Assembly: GCF_000369525.1 (NCBI RefSeq)
Contig: NZ_KB850076.1
Coordinates: forward strand, 100,484 to 164,483
Source: Acinetobacter higginsii
GTDB taxonomy: Bacteria > Pseudomonadota > Gammaproteobacteria > Pseudomonadales > Moraxellaceae
Length of the DNA stretch: 64,000 nucleotides
Direction of reading: 5' to 3'
This document shows positions 18,201-26,753 of this stretch, piece after piece (the first letter of the stretch is position 1; each line of letters begins with the position of its first letter). The notes below the pieces were generated by a model. The model made no database searches and had not been told where the DNA came from. It saw only the letters and a program-made list of their open reading frames with translations. The position numbers were made by a program, and so were the translations under genes.

Positions 18201-18359
18201 CTGAAACGGGAATTTGCCAGTGATAATGGCACTGAGCTCAATGCTATTCTGCCTAAAATGAGTCCATTAAACCCACAATACTTAACCAAAAAGCAGAGCA
18301 TTTTTCAAAAAATTGCAGCGTTCGTTGAAAAGTTTAAAGGGGTAGGGGGAAAAATTTAG
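15261..18359 (+). CDS. hsdR: Type I restriction endonuclease subunit
   Basis: Protein of 1032 residues from the ATG at 15261 (MTNYKPIAETNNFIVLDKY). A TTG 42 nt upstream is possible but less likely. N-terminal nuclease domain with YDVTILVNGLPLVQVELKKRG (PD-ExK, about 160-180). SF2 helicase motor with TTGSGKT (about 313, Walker A), IFDECHRSQ (DEAD-box motif II), FTGTPIF (motif III) and a motif VI-like QAYSRTNRIYD (about 680). C-terminal helical domain for HsdM contact. It translocates and cuts unmethylated DNA. Length is normal for the family, so the system appears intact. Confidence 0.95.
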   Translation: MTNYKPIAETNNFIVLDKYCKEWQAVDSYQSEGDLEREFIQDLVNQGYEYLPILNNAKALLANVREQLQALNNVQFSDGEWLRFVEIYLDRPSDSVVDKTRKIHDDYIHDFVFDDGHIQNIYLLDKKNVARNKVQVIKQFEQKGSHANRYDVTILVNGLPLVQVELKKRGIAIREAFNQVHRYSKESFNSENSLYKYLQLFVISNGTDSRYFANTTTRNKNSFDFTMNWAKADNSLIKDLKDFTATFFQKNTLLNVLLHYSVFDISDTLLVMRPYQIAATERILWKVQSSYQAKNWNNTESGGFIWHTTGSGKTLTSFKAARLATELDFIDKVFFVVDRKDLDYQTMKEYQRFSPDSVNGSDSTAGLKRNLDKDDNKIIVTTIQKLNNLIKSEGDLPIYNKQVVFIFDECHRSQFGEAQKNLKKKFKKYYQFGFTGTPIFPQNALSAETTASVFGRELHSYVITDAIRDEKVLKFKVDYNDVRPQFKIIETEQDEKKLSAAENKQALLHPDRIREISQYILNNFRQKTHRLQAGSKGFNAMFAVSSVEAAKLYYESLNNLQKNSDKPLKIATIFSFAANEEQDAVGDIQDESFDISAMNSSAKEFLNAAIADYNKLFKTNFSVDSKGFQNYYRDLAKQVKAKEIDLLIVVGMFLTGFDAPTLNTLFVDKNLRYHGLMQAYSRTNRIYDATKTFGNIVTFRDLEQATIDAITLFGDKNTKNVVLEKSYKEYMEGFTDVVTGDARHGFVDIVKELEQRFPNPDEIFKESDKKAFTKLFGEYLRVENVLQNYDEYASLKALQNVDANDLVAVEVFKTQHYLSDEDLSALQTIQMPAERKIQDYRSTYNDIRDWLRREKLAEQKEKSTIDWDDVVFEVDLLKSQEINLDYILELIFENNKKVKDKATLVEDVRRVIRANLGNRAKESLLVDFINQTDLDQIGDKASVIDTFFTFAQAEQQREVQELIGAENLNEDAARRYIATSLKREFASDNGTELNAILPKMSPLNPQYLTKKQSIFQKIAAFVEKFKGVGGKI

Positions 18360-18360
18360 T

Positions 18361-19389
18361 ATGAAATACCAACCGCCTTATACCATCACCTCAAAAATCA
18401 TTCATCTGATTGCTCAGATCAGTGAGAATATAGGGCGTTTGACTGTTTTAGAGGAAATTCAGGACAGCTTAAAACTCAGAAAAGCCAATCGTATCCGTAC
18501 TATTCAAGGTTCACTTGCGATAGAAGGGAATACGTTAAGTACAGAACAAATCACGGCGATTCTAAATGGTAAGACTGTGATTGCACCTCCGAAAGAAGTT
18601 CAGGAAGTGCGCAATGCCATTAAAGCCTATGAAGCATTTCAACAATGGCAGCCAAGCCAAGAAGTAGACTTATTACAAGCACATCAAATTTTAATGACAG
18701 GCTTGATTGATGAAATCGGTCAATATCGTCATGGTGGTGTGGGCGTAATGTCAGGTGATCGAGTGGTACATATGGCTCCACCTGCCAATCAAGTTCCACG
18801 TTTAATGGCTGATTTACTAGAATGGTTAAATGATAGAGAAATACATCCACTAATCCAAAGTTCAGTATTTCATTATGAGTTTGAATTTATCCATCCATTT
18901 GCAGATGGTAATGGCCGAATGGGTAGACTATGGCAAACATTGATCCTGAGTGGGTGGAATTTAATCTTTGCCAATATCCCAGTTGAAAGTCTGATCTATC
19001 AAAATCAAAAAGCTTATTACGAAGCATTGCAAGCAAGTACAGATCGTACTGATTCAGCACCATTTATTGAATTCATTTTGCAGATGATTTTAGATGCAAT
19101 CCTTGACTCTACACAAAGCGATCAAGACACCGCTCAAGCTAGCGATCATGTTACCGCTCAAGCTGGCATACATGTCCATAAAGAACTCAGTGATCAAGTA
19201 CAGCGTTTAATTTCAGCATTAGGGCAAGATGATTATACCTTGGCTGAGTTGATGCAATTTGTGGGTTTAACGCATCGAGCAACGTTCCAAAAGAATTACT
19301 TGAATCCAGCAATAGAAGCAAATTTGATTGAACGTACCATTCCTGATAAACCGAAAAGTCCGAAGCAAAAATATAGATTAAAAAGATAA
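18361..19389 (+). CDS. fic: Fic-family protein with C-terminal winged helix
   Basis: Protein of 342 residues. Fic core HPFADGNGRMGR (about 178-189), the HxFx(D/E)GNGRxxR motif of an AMP-transferase. An N-terminal inhibitory helix is present (SLAIEGN, S/TxxxE-G/N, about 51-57), placing it with self-inhibited class II Fic proteins. The C-terminal region (YTLAELMQFVGLTHRATFQKNY) is a winged-helix DNA-binding domain. Starts one base after the hsdR stop, so probably part of the RM operon. A short remnant of a similar 3' end is found at 36988-37031 beside prfC. Confidence 0.88.
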   Translation: MKYQPPYTITSKIIHLIAQISENIGRLTVLEEIQDSLKLRKANRIRTIQGSLAIEGNTLSTEQITAILNGKTVIAPPKEVQEVRNAIKAYEAFQQWQPSQEVDLLQAHQILMTGLIDEIGQYRHGGVGVMSGDRVVHMAPPANQVPRLMADLLEWLNDREIHPLIQSSVFHYEFEFIHPFADGNGRMGRLWQTLILSGWNLIFANIPVESLIYQNQKAYYEALQASTDRTDSAPFIEFILQMILDAILDSTQSDQDTAQASDHVTAQAGIHVHKELSDQVQRLISALGQDDYTLAELMQFVGLTHRATFQKNYLNPAIEANLIERTIPDKPKSPKQKYRLKR

Positions 19390-19426
19390 CAATACTTTCA
19401 ATTGTGGATAAATCCCCTATGGGTGC

Positions 19427-19459
19427 TTGCATATGAATTTGGATGACTCAGATGAATTG
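19427..19459 (+). pseudogene. Remnant of a Gp3-like gene
   Basis: TTGCATATGAATTTGGATGA and the next 13 bases match the Gp3-like gene of element A (around 11032-11064) with only about three differences. The match stops at the IS256-family left end (19463). It shows that another copy, or a displaced part, of the DUF932 module once lay here. Confidence 0.7.
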
Positions 19460-19462
19460 GGA

Positions 19463-20772
19463 CTGTTCTAAATTTTGTGTAAGTACTTAATTTTCATTTA
19501 TCCTTCAGAGGATAATTACAAAAGGTACTTCACATGGATGAAGCAACAATCAAAAGTATGGCTGCCGAATTGGCTAAAGGTCTAAAAACACCAGAAGACT
19601 TAAACCAAATGACAGCAGTCTTTAAAAAATTCATGATTGAAACTGCACTCAATACTGAACTTTCAGACCATCTCGGTTATGAAAAGCATCAGTCCAGGAA
19701 AGGCTCAAATAGCCGTAATGGGTTTAGTTCTAAAACCATTACAACTCAAGATGGACAACTGGCTTTAGATATTCCCCGTGATCGAGAAGGTTCATTTGAG
19801 CCACAAATTATCAAAAAGCACCAAACACGCATCACCAGTATGGATGACCAAATCCTCTCACTGTATGCAAAAGGAATGACTAATAGGGAAATTGTAGCCT
19901 TCTTCAAAGAAATGTACGATGCCGATGTCTCAGCATCTCTCATCAGCAAAGTTACCGATGCTGTGATTGAGCAAGTGACTGAGTGGCAAAATAGAGCCTT
20001 AGATAGCCTTTATCCTGTTGTCTATCTTGACTGTATTGTTGTCAAAGTCCGTCAGCACTCCAATGTGATTAACAAGTCCGTATACCTTGCTTTAGGCATC
20101 AATATGGATGGACAAAAAGAATTACTGGGTATGTGGATTGCTCAGACAGAAGGTGCCAAATTCTGGCTGTCAGTCATGACAGAGCTAAAAAATCGAGGAG
20201 TACAGGACATTCTTGTTGCTTGTGTAGATGGATTAAAAGGCTTTCCTGACGCGATAGCCTCCGTTTACCCTCATACTGATATTCAACTGTGTATCGTGCA
20301 TGTTGTACGCAATAGCCTGAGATTTGTAAGCTGGAAAGACTACAAGGCTGTTACCTCGGGTCTGAAAGCGATTTATCAGGCAAGTACAGAGGAAAATGCT
20401 TTAAAGTCCCTAGACATCTTCTGTGATCAATGGAATCACCAGTATCCCAAAATTGGAGAATCCTGGCGGGCCAATTGGGAAAATATCCGAACGATCTTTA
20501 GCTATCCAGCCGAAATACGTCATGCAATTTATACAACAAATGCGATTGAGTCGTTGAATAGCGTAATACGCCATTCAACGAAGAAGAGGAAAATCTTTTC
20601 ATCTGATGACTCAGTAAAGAAGGTCATTTACTTAGCAACATCAAATGCTGCGAAGAAATGGACGATGCCAATTCAAAATTGGCGTTTAGCAATGAATTGG
20701 TTTACGATTCAGTTCGATGATCGATTAAAAGATCATTTATAAAAAATGGAACTTACACAAAATAATTTACAG
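19463..20772 (+). mobile_element. IS256-family insertion sequence
   Basis: About 1.31 kb. The left end (19463-19486) and right end (20749-20772, inverted) are imperfect 24-bp inverted repeats sharing the core TTTTGTGTAAGT, and they enclose one transposase gene. No 8-9 bp target duplication is visible, so one flank was probably deleted or rearranged after insertion. Confidence 0.88.
19534..20742 (+). CDS. IS256-family transposase (Mutator type)
   Basis: Protein of 402 residues, full length for the family. DDE residues sit in VVYLDCIVV (D), ILVACVDGLKGF (D) and TTNAIESLNSVIR (E). The LCIVHVVRNS segment is the family signature between the second D and the E. No stop or frameshift is present, so it is probably active. 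Flanked by matching inverted repeats. Confidence 0.93.
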   Translation: MDEATIKSMAAELAKGLKTPEDLNQMTAVFKKFMIETALNTELSDHLGYEKHQSRKGSNSRNGFSSKTITTQDGQLALDIPRDREGSFEPQIIKKHQTRITSMDDQILSLYAKGMTNREIVAFFKEMYDADVSASLISKVTDAVIEQVTEWQNRALDSLYPVVYLDCIVVKVRQHSNVINKSVYLALGINMDGQKELLGMWIAQTEGAKFWLSVMTELKNRGVQDILVACVDGLKGFPDAIASVYPHTDIQLCIVHVVRNSLRFVSWKDYKAVTSGLKAIYQASTEENALKSLDIFCDQWNHQYPKIGESWRANWENIRTIFSYPAEIRHAIYTTNAIESLNSVIRHSTKKRKIFSSDDSVKKVIYLATSNAAKKWTMPIQNWRLAMNWFTIQFDDRLKDHL

Positions 20773-20785
20773 GCTCGCAAGAAGG

Positions 20786-21070
20786 CTATATTTTTTTGAT
20801 TTCTACAATATCACTTGATTCAATGAGCGATTGGATATTACCAAATAAACTTTGAATATAATCAGACGCTATATGGATATCTAAATCCTCCCTGCTACGC
20901 CATTCTTCTAAGAAGAAATATCTACTCGAGTCATTTTCGCTAATATAAAGCTCATATTTCAAGCATCCTTCTTCTTGAAGCGTAGGCTCTATTACACTTT
21001 GTAAAAGCGCTTCTAACCTCTCTTTTTGATCTGATTTTGCCTTAAAGTTCGCAATTACTGAAATAGTCAT
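20786..21070 (-). CDS. Antibiotic biosynthesis monooxygenase-domain (YgiN-like) protein
   Basis: Protein of 94 residues with the ABM ferredoxin-like fold: ISVIANFKAKSDQKERLEALL, EEGCLKYELYISENDSSRYFFLEEW and a C-terminal ELL-type helix region. YgiN-type members oxidise quinols or related aromatics without cofactors. Third gene of a minus-strand set (SDR, MDR, ABM) downstream of a divergent LysR regulator, which suggests quinone or electrophile handling. AAAGGTG ribosome site. Confidence 0.8.
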   Translation of the reverse strand: MTISVIANFKAKSDQKERLEALLQSVIEPTLQEEGCLKYELYISENDSSRYFFLEEWRSREDLDIHIASDYIQSLFGNIQSLIESSDIVEIKKI

Positions 21071-21090
21071 TATTTCACCTTTAATTTGTT

Positions 21091-22089
21091 TTAGAAGTTT
21101 TCTAGTACAATTTTGCCTTTTGACTTGCCTGATTCAAGTAACTTATGCGCCTTCTCCAAGTGTGAAGCGTTAATTTTGCCTAGATTTTGGTTGAGGGTAC
21201 TTCTAATTTTTTGCTGGTCAACTAATTGGGCAACCTGTTGCAACAGATCACCTTGCTTTTCAATATCATCGGTTTCATACATTGAACGAGTGAACATCAA
21301 CTCCCAATGGATAGAAATAGATTTAGTCTTAAACGGCATAATATCAAATGTTTGTGGATCATCGATCAATCCAAGCTTGCCTTGTGGTGCAATCAGAGAA
21401 ACTATTTGCTTGATATATGTTTCTGTATGATTTGTAGAGAATACGTATTTTGGTTTTGCAATGCCTAGTGTCTCGATTTGTGCATTTAAATCTTTGCTAT
21501 GATCAATGACATGGTCGGCACCAAGTGATTCCACCCAAGATTTCGTTTCTTCACGCGAAGCAGTTGCTATAACCGTCAGATTTGTTTTTGCTTTTAGGAG
21601 TTGGATAGCGATTGATCCTACACCGCCTGCACCACCAATAATTAAAATACTGCCAACTTCTGTTTCTGAAATTTGAAACCGATCAAAAAGCATTTCCCAT
21701 GCCGTTATTGCAGTTAATGGCAATGCTGCTGCTTCTGCATTAGATACTGTAATTGGTTTAAGACTGATAATTCGTTCATCGACTGCTTGAAACTCAGCAT
21801 TACTACCATCTCGGGTTAAATCGCCAGCATACCAAACAGAATCTCCTACTTTAAACGAGGTAACTTTTGAGCCAACTTCGATAATTTCCCCAACGGCATC
21901 CCAACCTAAAATACGATTATTTGCTTCAGACGAATTTTTTCTCACTTTGGTATCAACTGGATTCACAGAGATTGCCTGAACTTTTACCAGTACATCACGC
22001 TCCTTAAGCGTAGGCTTTGCTTTTTCAATATCTACCAATGAATTTTTAAAATCATCATGGTTATTTATAACATACGATACGGCTTTCAT
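21091..22089 (-). CDS. MDR-family zinc-type alcohol dehydrogenase / quinone oxidoreductase
   Basis: Protein of 332 residues using the ATG at 22089 (MKAVSYVINNHDD), the usual start for the family. An in-frame extension upstream lacks support. GroES-like N-terminal domain, with SVNPVDTKVR lacking the zinc cysteines. Rossmann domain with IIGGAGGVGSIAIQLLKA (about 153). NADPH-dependent reduction of quinones or enals is the likely reaction. Located between the SDR and ABM genes on the same strand. Confidence 0.85.
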   Translation of the reverse strand: MKAVSYVINNHDDFKNSLVDIEKAKPTLKERDVLVKVQAISVNPVDTKVRKNSSEANNRILGWDAVGEIIEVGSKVTSFKVGDSVWYAGDLTRDGSNAEFQAVDERIISLKPITVSNAEAAALPLTAITAWEMLFDRFQISETEVGSILIIGGAGGVGSIAIQLLKAKTNLTVIATASREETKSWVESLGADHVIDHSKDLNAQIETLGIAKPKYVFSTNHTETYIKQIVSLIAPQGKLGLIDDPQTFDIMPFKTKSISIHWELMFTRSMYETDDIEKQGDLLQQVAQLVDQQKIRSTLNQNLGKINASHLEKAHKLLESGKSKGKIVLENF

Positions 22090-22161
22090 AGATTTGTCCT
22101 TAAATTTAAAAAATATAGTAAAAATAGGAGCGAAGTGCTCCCATTTTATGTTATTCAATAA

Positions 22162-22902
22162 TTAAAACTCTTGGCTCGTTGGGCGCAAAACAATTTCATT
22201 AATATCTACATCCGCAGGCTGTTCAATTGCATAAGCAATTGCTCGAGCGACTGAGTCAGCTGGTATGGCTTGTTTGTAGAAATCATTAACAAACTCTGAG
22301 CTTTCTTTATGAGAAGAACCAAATTTTAGTTCTGACTCAACTGCACCAGGCTCAATAGTAGTCGTTCTAATGGTTCCCCCAACTTCATGACGAAGTCCTT
22401 CTGAGATGGCTCTTACAGCAAACTTAGTACCGCTATAAACAGTACCTCCTGGACTAAATACTTTTATCCCTGCAACAGATGCGAGATTAATAAAGTGTCC
22501 AAAGTTTTGTTTTTGGAAAACAGGTAGGGTAGCTGCTATACCATAAAGAACACCTTTGATATTAATGTCGATCATACGATCCCATTCATCAACTTTTAGC
22601 TCACTTAATGGTGCAATAGACATTAATCCAGCATTGTTTACCAATACATCGATTTGACCAAATGCGCTTAATGCCTTTTCAATAAGTGCTTGTACTTCAT
22701 GTGGTTTGGTTATATCCATACCAATAAATTCAGCTTGACCACCTTCAGCACGAATGTCGTGAACAATAGCCTCTAATTTTTCATTACGTCTAGCACCAAG
22801 TACAACCTTTGCACCTTTTTTAGCAAGTAAGCGAGCAGTAGCTTCACCTAAACCACTACTTGCACCTGTGATAACAATAACTTTATTTTCTATATTATTC
22901 AT
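22162..22902 (-). CDS. SDR-family oxidoreductase
   Basis: Protein of 246 residues from ATG 22902 (MNNIENKVIVITGASSGLGE). Cofactor loop TGASSGLG (about 11-18), NNAG (about 88), catalytic S in INLASVAG and YSGTK (Tyr/Lys about 153/157). A classical short-chain dehydrogenase/reductase, substrate unknown. First gene of the minus-strand trio divergent from the LysR regulator, which probably controls it. Confidence 0.88.
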   Translation of the reverse strand: MNNIENKVIVITGASSGLGEATARLLAKKGAKVVLGARRNEKLEAIVHDIRAEGGQAEFIGMDITKPHEVQALIEKALSAFGQIDVLVNNAGLMSIAPLSELKVDEWDRMIDINIKGVLYGIAATLPVFQKQNFGHFINLASVAGIKVFSPGGTVYSGTKFAVRAISEGLRHEVGGTIRTTTIEPGAVESELKFGSSHKESSEFVNDFYKQAIPADSVARAIAYAIEQPADVDINEIVLRPTSQEF

Positions 22903-22996
22903 ACAAGTAACCTTCAACCTATCTGTCAATCATATTTGCTGGATTAAGTATTACAGCCTTGTTAGGTATAATAAATGAATAATATTATCTTTCAGA

Positions 22997-23013
22997 ATTC
23001 CTATTTACGGAAT
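22997..23013. promoter_or_regulatory. Candidate LysR-type operator
   Basis: ATTCC-TATTTAC-GGAAT is a 17-bp palindrome with a T-N11-A core between the divergent SDR and LysR genes, the expected place and form for LysR-family binding. Inferred. Confidence 0.45.
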
Positions 23014-23037
23014 AATTACCAGAACACAGGATTGGAC

Positions 23038-23937
23038 ATGCAGAACAAATTGGAAATGATACGTATCTTTTGTGTCGCAGCAGAGTCTCGAAATTTTAAA
23101 GAGGCAGCAACTCAGCTGGGTATTTCCCCACAGGTAGTGACACGGGCAATAAAAGAGCTAGAAGAGCAGCGCGGAGAGATTCTGTTCTACAGGAGTACTC
23201 GACAAATTAAAATTACCGCTGATGGTGAGCGTTTGGCAAAGCAAGCACGTTTTGCGGTGGGATCCATTGATGCTTTGCTTGTAAAAGACACCAAGGAAAA
23301 ACGAGATGAAATGCGTGGGACTGTCCGTCTTACTGTGTCGTCTGTGTTAGGGCGTAAATTGGTAGTACCTGCACTAGCAGAATTTGCCACACGTTATCCA
23401 GATATTGTCGTGGATTGTGTGCTAACAGATTCACACTCGGATGTGATCGATGAGCGGATAGATATCGGGATCAGATTTGGATTTTTGCCGGACAATCGAT
23501 ATGTAGCAAGGGAATTGGCGAAAGTGAACTTTTATTCTGTGGGTACGCCAGAGTTAATTGATAAGGTTGGAATGCCTAAAAAAATTATTGACCTTGATAA
23601 ATACCCTCTAACAGCACTAGTCGATCATAAAACAGGGCGTTACTGGCCATGGACATTCACCGAAAGTCGAAACTTTACGCCATCAAATCCCCGTTTTATT
23701 ACAGATGATCTAGAAGCTGAATTTCAAGCGATTCTCGCTGGAGTCGGATTCGGACACATGCCTGGATTTCTAGTTTTGCCGTGGCTTAGGAGTGGTAAGC
23801 TCATTCAGATACTTCATGAGGAAACCTCTCCCGTTTGGCGCCTGTATTTATATCGTCCACAGCGGGGCCCGACACCTTTGCGAATCAGAGCATTGTTTGA
23901 TTACTTAACGGAAGTGCTGGGCCATATAGAAACCTGA
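23038..23937 (+). CDS. LysR-family transcriptional regulator
   Basis: Protein of 299 residues from ATG 23038 (MQNKLEMIRIFCVAAESRNF), preceded by CAGGA. A longer in-frame start at 22975 would run over the palindrome. N-terminal winged helix (FKEAATQLGISPQVVTRAIKELE) and a periplasmic-binding-like effector domain. It sits between two oxidoreductase sets on the minus strand (22902-20786 and 25989-23988) and likely regulates one or both in response to an electrophile or aromatic ligand. Confidence 0.9.
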   Translation: MQNKLEMIRIFCVAAESRNFKEAATQLGISPQVVTRAIKELEEQRGEILFYRSTRQIKITADGERLAKQARFAVGSIDALLVKDTKEKRDEMRGTVRLTVSSVLGRKLVVPALAEFATRYPDIVVDCVLTDSHSDVIDERIDIGIRFGFLPDNRYVARELAKVNFYSVGTPELIDKVGMPKKIIDLDKYPLTALVDHKTGRYWPWTFTESRNFTPSNPRFITDDLEAEFQAILAGVGFGHMPGFLVLPWLRSGKLIQILHEETSPVWRLYLYRPQRGPTPLRIRALFDYLTEVLGHIET

Positions 23938-23987
23938 ATCAGATGGAACTAACCTTTTTTCTAGAAAGTAGAAATCAGATAAGACCA

Positions 23988-25004
23988 TCATGTATTTAGA
24001 GTAACAACAATTTTTCCTATTTGCTGATTTGATTCAAGATAGCGCTGAGCATCATGCATGTCCTCAAAGTCAAAGCAACAGTCGATCACTGGACGAAGAT
24101 ATCCTGCACCTATACTGCTAAGAATAAATCGTCTGGCTTGCTCCCTTAGAACAGGGTCATGGAGAACCTCAAGGAACAAAAAACCTCGCATGGTTAAGCT
24201 CTTGCGTAATGCAACTTTAAGGGGAAATGGTGTGATCTCCGGGCTAAGTGCACCATGCATAACCATAGTTCCTCCTATAGACATCGCTTTTGCAATCTGT
24301 TCAATATGTGGCCCTCCTACAGCATCGAAGGCGACATCAAGATATTCTCCACCCAAACGTGAAACAAGCGCCTCATACAAATCTGGTTCATCTTCACTGG
24401 CTATAACATTTTTAACACCGAGATCCAGTAAACGTTGCTTTTTCTCTATCGTTTGTGTACTTGCAATGACCTTAGCACCCGCTGCTTCAGCTATCTGTAT
24501 CGCAGCTAGTCCTACACTACTTGAAGCTGCTGTGATCAAGATCGTTTTTCCTTTCGAAACTCCACCAGCATGGATTACACCACCCCAAGCCGTCAAATAC
24601 TGCATCCAGATTGAAGAAGCTTCTTCCCAACTTAAACTATCGGGTTTGTGAACTAAAAAAGTTTCTGGAATCAGAAGCTTGTCCGCATATGTCCCATATT
24701 TGGCTAGATTGTCAGTCGGAAGAATCGATACTGCATCTCCTGGAGAAAATTGGCGTACACCTTCACCTATCGCCAGAACTATGCCTGCTCCCTCATATCC
24801 CAGACGAGAAGGGAATACTGCCTTTTGAATATAAGTACCACGCCGAAACATTACATCAGCCCGGTTGAGTCCGATCGTTTTCATCTGGATTAGAACTTCT
24901 CCTGCGGCTGGTAAAGCCACAGGAAGTGTTTCTAATGTCAGAACATCTGTATCTCCAATAGAATTGAAGCGCCAAGTCTTGGCCTGAAGTGCATTAAATG
25001 ACAT
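23988..25004 (-). CDS. MDR-family quinone oxidoreductase-like protein
   Basis: Protein of 338 residues from ATG 25004 (MSFNALQAKTW). The ATG overlaps the last 11 bases of the upstream MDR gene, so the two are translationally coupled. GLNRADVMFRRG lacks zinc ligands. Rossmann motif AASSSVGLAAIQIAEAAGA (about 155). Reduction of quinones or alpha,beta-unsaturated carbonyls is the likely activity. A distant paralogue of the proteins at 21091 and 24994. Confidence 0.85.
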   Translation of the reverse strand: MSFNALQAKTWRFNSIGDTDVLTLETLPVALPAAGEVLIQMKTIGLNRADVMFRRGTYIQKAVFPSRLGYEGAGIVLAIGEGVRQFSPGDAVSILPTDNLAKYGTYADKLLIPETFLVHKPDSLSWEEASSIWMQYLTAWGGVIHAGGVSKGKTILITAASSSVGLAAIQIAEAAGAKVIASTQTIEKKQRLLDLGVKNVIASEDEPDLYEALVSRLGGEYLDVAFDAVGGPHIEQIAKAMSIGGTMVMHGALSPEITPFPLKVALRKSLTMRGFLFLEVLHDPVLREQARRFILSSIGAGYLRPVIDCCFDFEDMHDAQRYLESNQQIGKIVVTLNT

Positions 25005-25989
25005 CAATCACGACCTTAATATTGGCAGAGCGATCTTGAACAGCATCATGAGCCTCAATCGCTTGGTCTAGAGTAAAATGACGAGGATCAACAATAGGAC
25101 GCAGTTTACCTTCCTCAACGAGACGAGTCGCGATCTTAAGGATATCACCATGATGAGCACGGCGATTGCCTGTTAACATCGGCATTAGGACGAATACGCC
25201 AGACACTGTGGCACAACGTAGAGATGAACTCGCTAAATTATGATTACCAAATGCAGCACAGCTGGTAATGTGGCCATAGTGAGTTGTCATGGAAAGTGAA
25301 GCTTCGAGTACTGGACCACCCACAGTGTCGTAAACAATGTTAAAACCTTGACCCTCAGGGCTTGCAGCAATAATGTCATCGGAAGATGCTGTTGTGTAAT
25401 CGAGAGGTGTTGCACCGAGTTCTGAAATCAGTGATTGATCAGCTGTACGACCAGTCGCCCAAACATTTGCATCAAGTGCTTTTGCAAGCTGAACCACCAT
25501 ATAACCAACGCCACCAGCACCACCCTGAACCAGTACAGTTTGCCCTGGTTGGACCTTCGCATTATCCACTAAACCTTCCCAAGCGGTGAGGAACGTCAAT
25601 GGTAGTACTGCTGCCTCGCGCATAGAGATATTGCGTGGCTTTAATGCGATCAGATCAGCATCTGCTACAACATATTCTGCTAAAGATCCTTGAAGACCAC
25701 GAACGCCACCTATCAGACCGTAAACTTCATCTCCGACGTTGAAGTGGGTGACACCTTCACCAACAGCAGTTACAACCCCAGCCATATCTGTTCCTAACAC
25801 GGCAGGAAGTTCTGGCATAGCATATGGTGCTTCACCAAGACGAATTTTATAATCAATAGGGTTTACACCACTAGCATGAATACGTACTAGAACTTGCCCA
25901 GCCTCTGGTTGAGGTATAGGGAGTTCTACACGTGTAAATTCATGATCGCCAAAATTTTCTAGGATAAGAGCATTCATCATCTTATTCAT
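24994..25989 (-). CDS. MDR-family zinc-independent oxidoreductase
   Basis: Protein of 331 residues. GroES-like domain with GVNPIDYKIRLG, then QGGAGGVGYMVVQLAKAL (about 150) as the NADPH-binding loop. AAGGAAC ribosome site before ATG 25989. First gene of a two-gene operon with 23988-25004. A role in clearing quinones or aldehydes fits the neighbourhood of LysR, SDR and formaldehyde genes. Confidence 0.87.
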   Translation of the reverse strand: MNKMMNALILENFGDHEFTRVELPIPQPEAGQVLVRIHASGVNPIDYKIRLGEAPYAMPELPAVLGTDMAGVVTAVGEGVTHFNVGDEVYGLIGGVRGLQGSLAEYVVADADLIALKPRNISMREAAVLPLTFLTAWEGLVDNAKVQPGQTVLVQGGAGGVGYMVVQLAKALDANVWATGRTADQSLISELGATPLDYTTASSDDIIAASPEGQGFNIVYDTVGGPVLEASLSMTTHYGHITSCAAFGNHNLASSSLRCATVSGVFVLMPMLTGNRRAHHGDILKIATRLVEEGKLRPIVDPRHFTLDQAIEAHDAVQDRSANIKVVIDVI

Positions 25990-26265
25990 AGTTGTTCCTT
26001 ATTCTTAACTGGGGGATGATATGCACAGTACCAAAGTAAATTAATCCAATAAATGATATTTATAGGATTTAATAATTCCTAAATAATGAATAATAAATAT
26101 CATCCGCTCACTAAAAATATTCTAGTACAGTCTGTAAAGGCAGTTTAATCTAAACTGTCGGTAGTATTTTCAAGGCTTGAAACGTTTAAAATATCTACAA
26201 AGTGGCTAAAATTTGAAACATAATTCTAAAAGGTCACAGCATTACAAAGAACATGAGCCAAAATA

Positions 26266-26296
26266 AAAAATGGGAGCTAAAAGTCCCATTTTTTTG
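26266..26296. terminator. Terminator-like hairpin in the 25990-26456 gap
   Basis: AAAAAATGGGA pairs with TCCCATTTTTT across an 8-nt loop, so it would work in both directions. It separates the MDR operon promoter region from the frm promoter. I see no gene in the rest of this 467-bp gap, which is AT-rich. Confidence 0.75.
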
Positions 26297-26408
26297 TGAC
26301 TTTCGCATAAGCTCTATGATGTTAATTTAAAAAAAACTAAAAACAGGGATAGAAAATTTTCGCTAAAGAGCTTTTTGATTTTCGATTTATAAAAAATATT
26401 GCTTTTTT

Positions 26409-26432
26409 TATACTATGGGGTACTATAGTATA
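26409..26432. promoter_or_regulatory. FrmR operator over the frm promoter
   Basis: TATACTAT (26409-26416) and ATAGTATA (26425-26432) are perfect inverted arms around GGGGTACT, overlapping a possible -35 TTGCTT and -10 region, 25 bp before frmR. A G tract inside AT-rich arms matches operators of the CsoR/RcnR/FrmR family. FrmR should repress until formaldehyde binds. Confidence 0.75.
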
Positions 26433-26456
26433 AAAGCTAGCAAATAAGGAGGTCTG

Positions 26457-26732
26457 ATGCCTAATCAGGTTGAAGACAAAAAAAAGATTCTTCTACGCGT
26501 CAGAAAGATCAAAGGTCAGACGCAAGCGATTGAAAAAGCGTTAGAAGACAATGTGGAATGTGGTGCAATTCTGCAACAAATATGCTCTGTGCGTGGTGCT
26601 ATTAATGGTTTAATGAATGAGATGTTAGAGGTTCATTTAAAGGACACTTTAGTATCAGGTGAAACCACAGAACAACAACGAAAAGAAGAATTGGCTGAAA
26701 TCGCTAAGATTCTAAAATCATATTTAAAATAG
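26457..26732 (+). CDS. frmR: Formaldehyde-responsive repressor FrmR
   Basis: Protein of 91 residues of the CsoR/RcnR/FrmR all-helical family. The conserved Cys of NVECGAILQQ (Cys 35, formaldehyde-reactive in FrmR) and the His of EVHLKD (about 60) are present, with the N-terminal KKKILLRVRKIKGQ basic helix. Strong AAGGAGG ribosome site. Followed 21 nt later by frmA. Palindromic operator directly upstream. Confidence 0.92.
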   Translation: MPNQVEDKKKILLRVRKIKGQTQAIEKALEDNVECGAILQQICSVRGAINGLMNEMLEVHLKDTLVSGETTEQQRKEELAEIAKILKSYLK

Positions 26733-26753
26733 ATCTGTATAAGGAATTATTCC

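Noticed and set aside
19453..20781. Target-site duplication around the IS256-family element
   Set aside because: The flanking bases (GAATTGGGA and GCTCGCAAG) do not match, so no duplication is claimed.
24058..24651. 197-residue frame on the plus strand inside an MDR gene
   Set aside because: Antisense shadow; residue composition is unlike a real protein and no family is seen.
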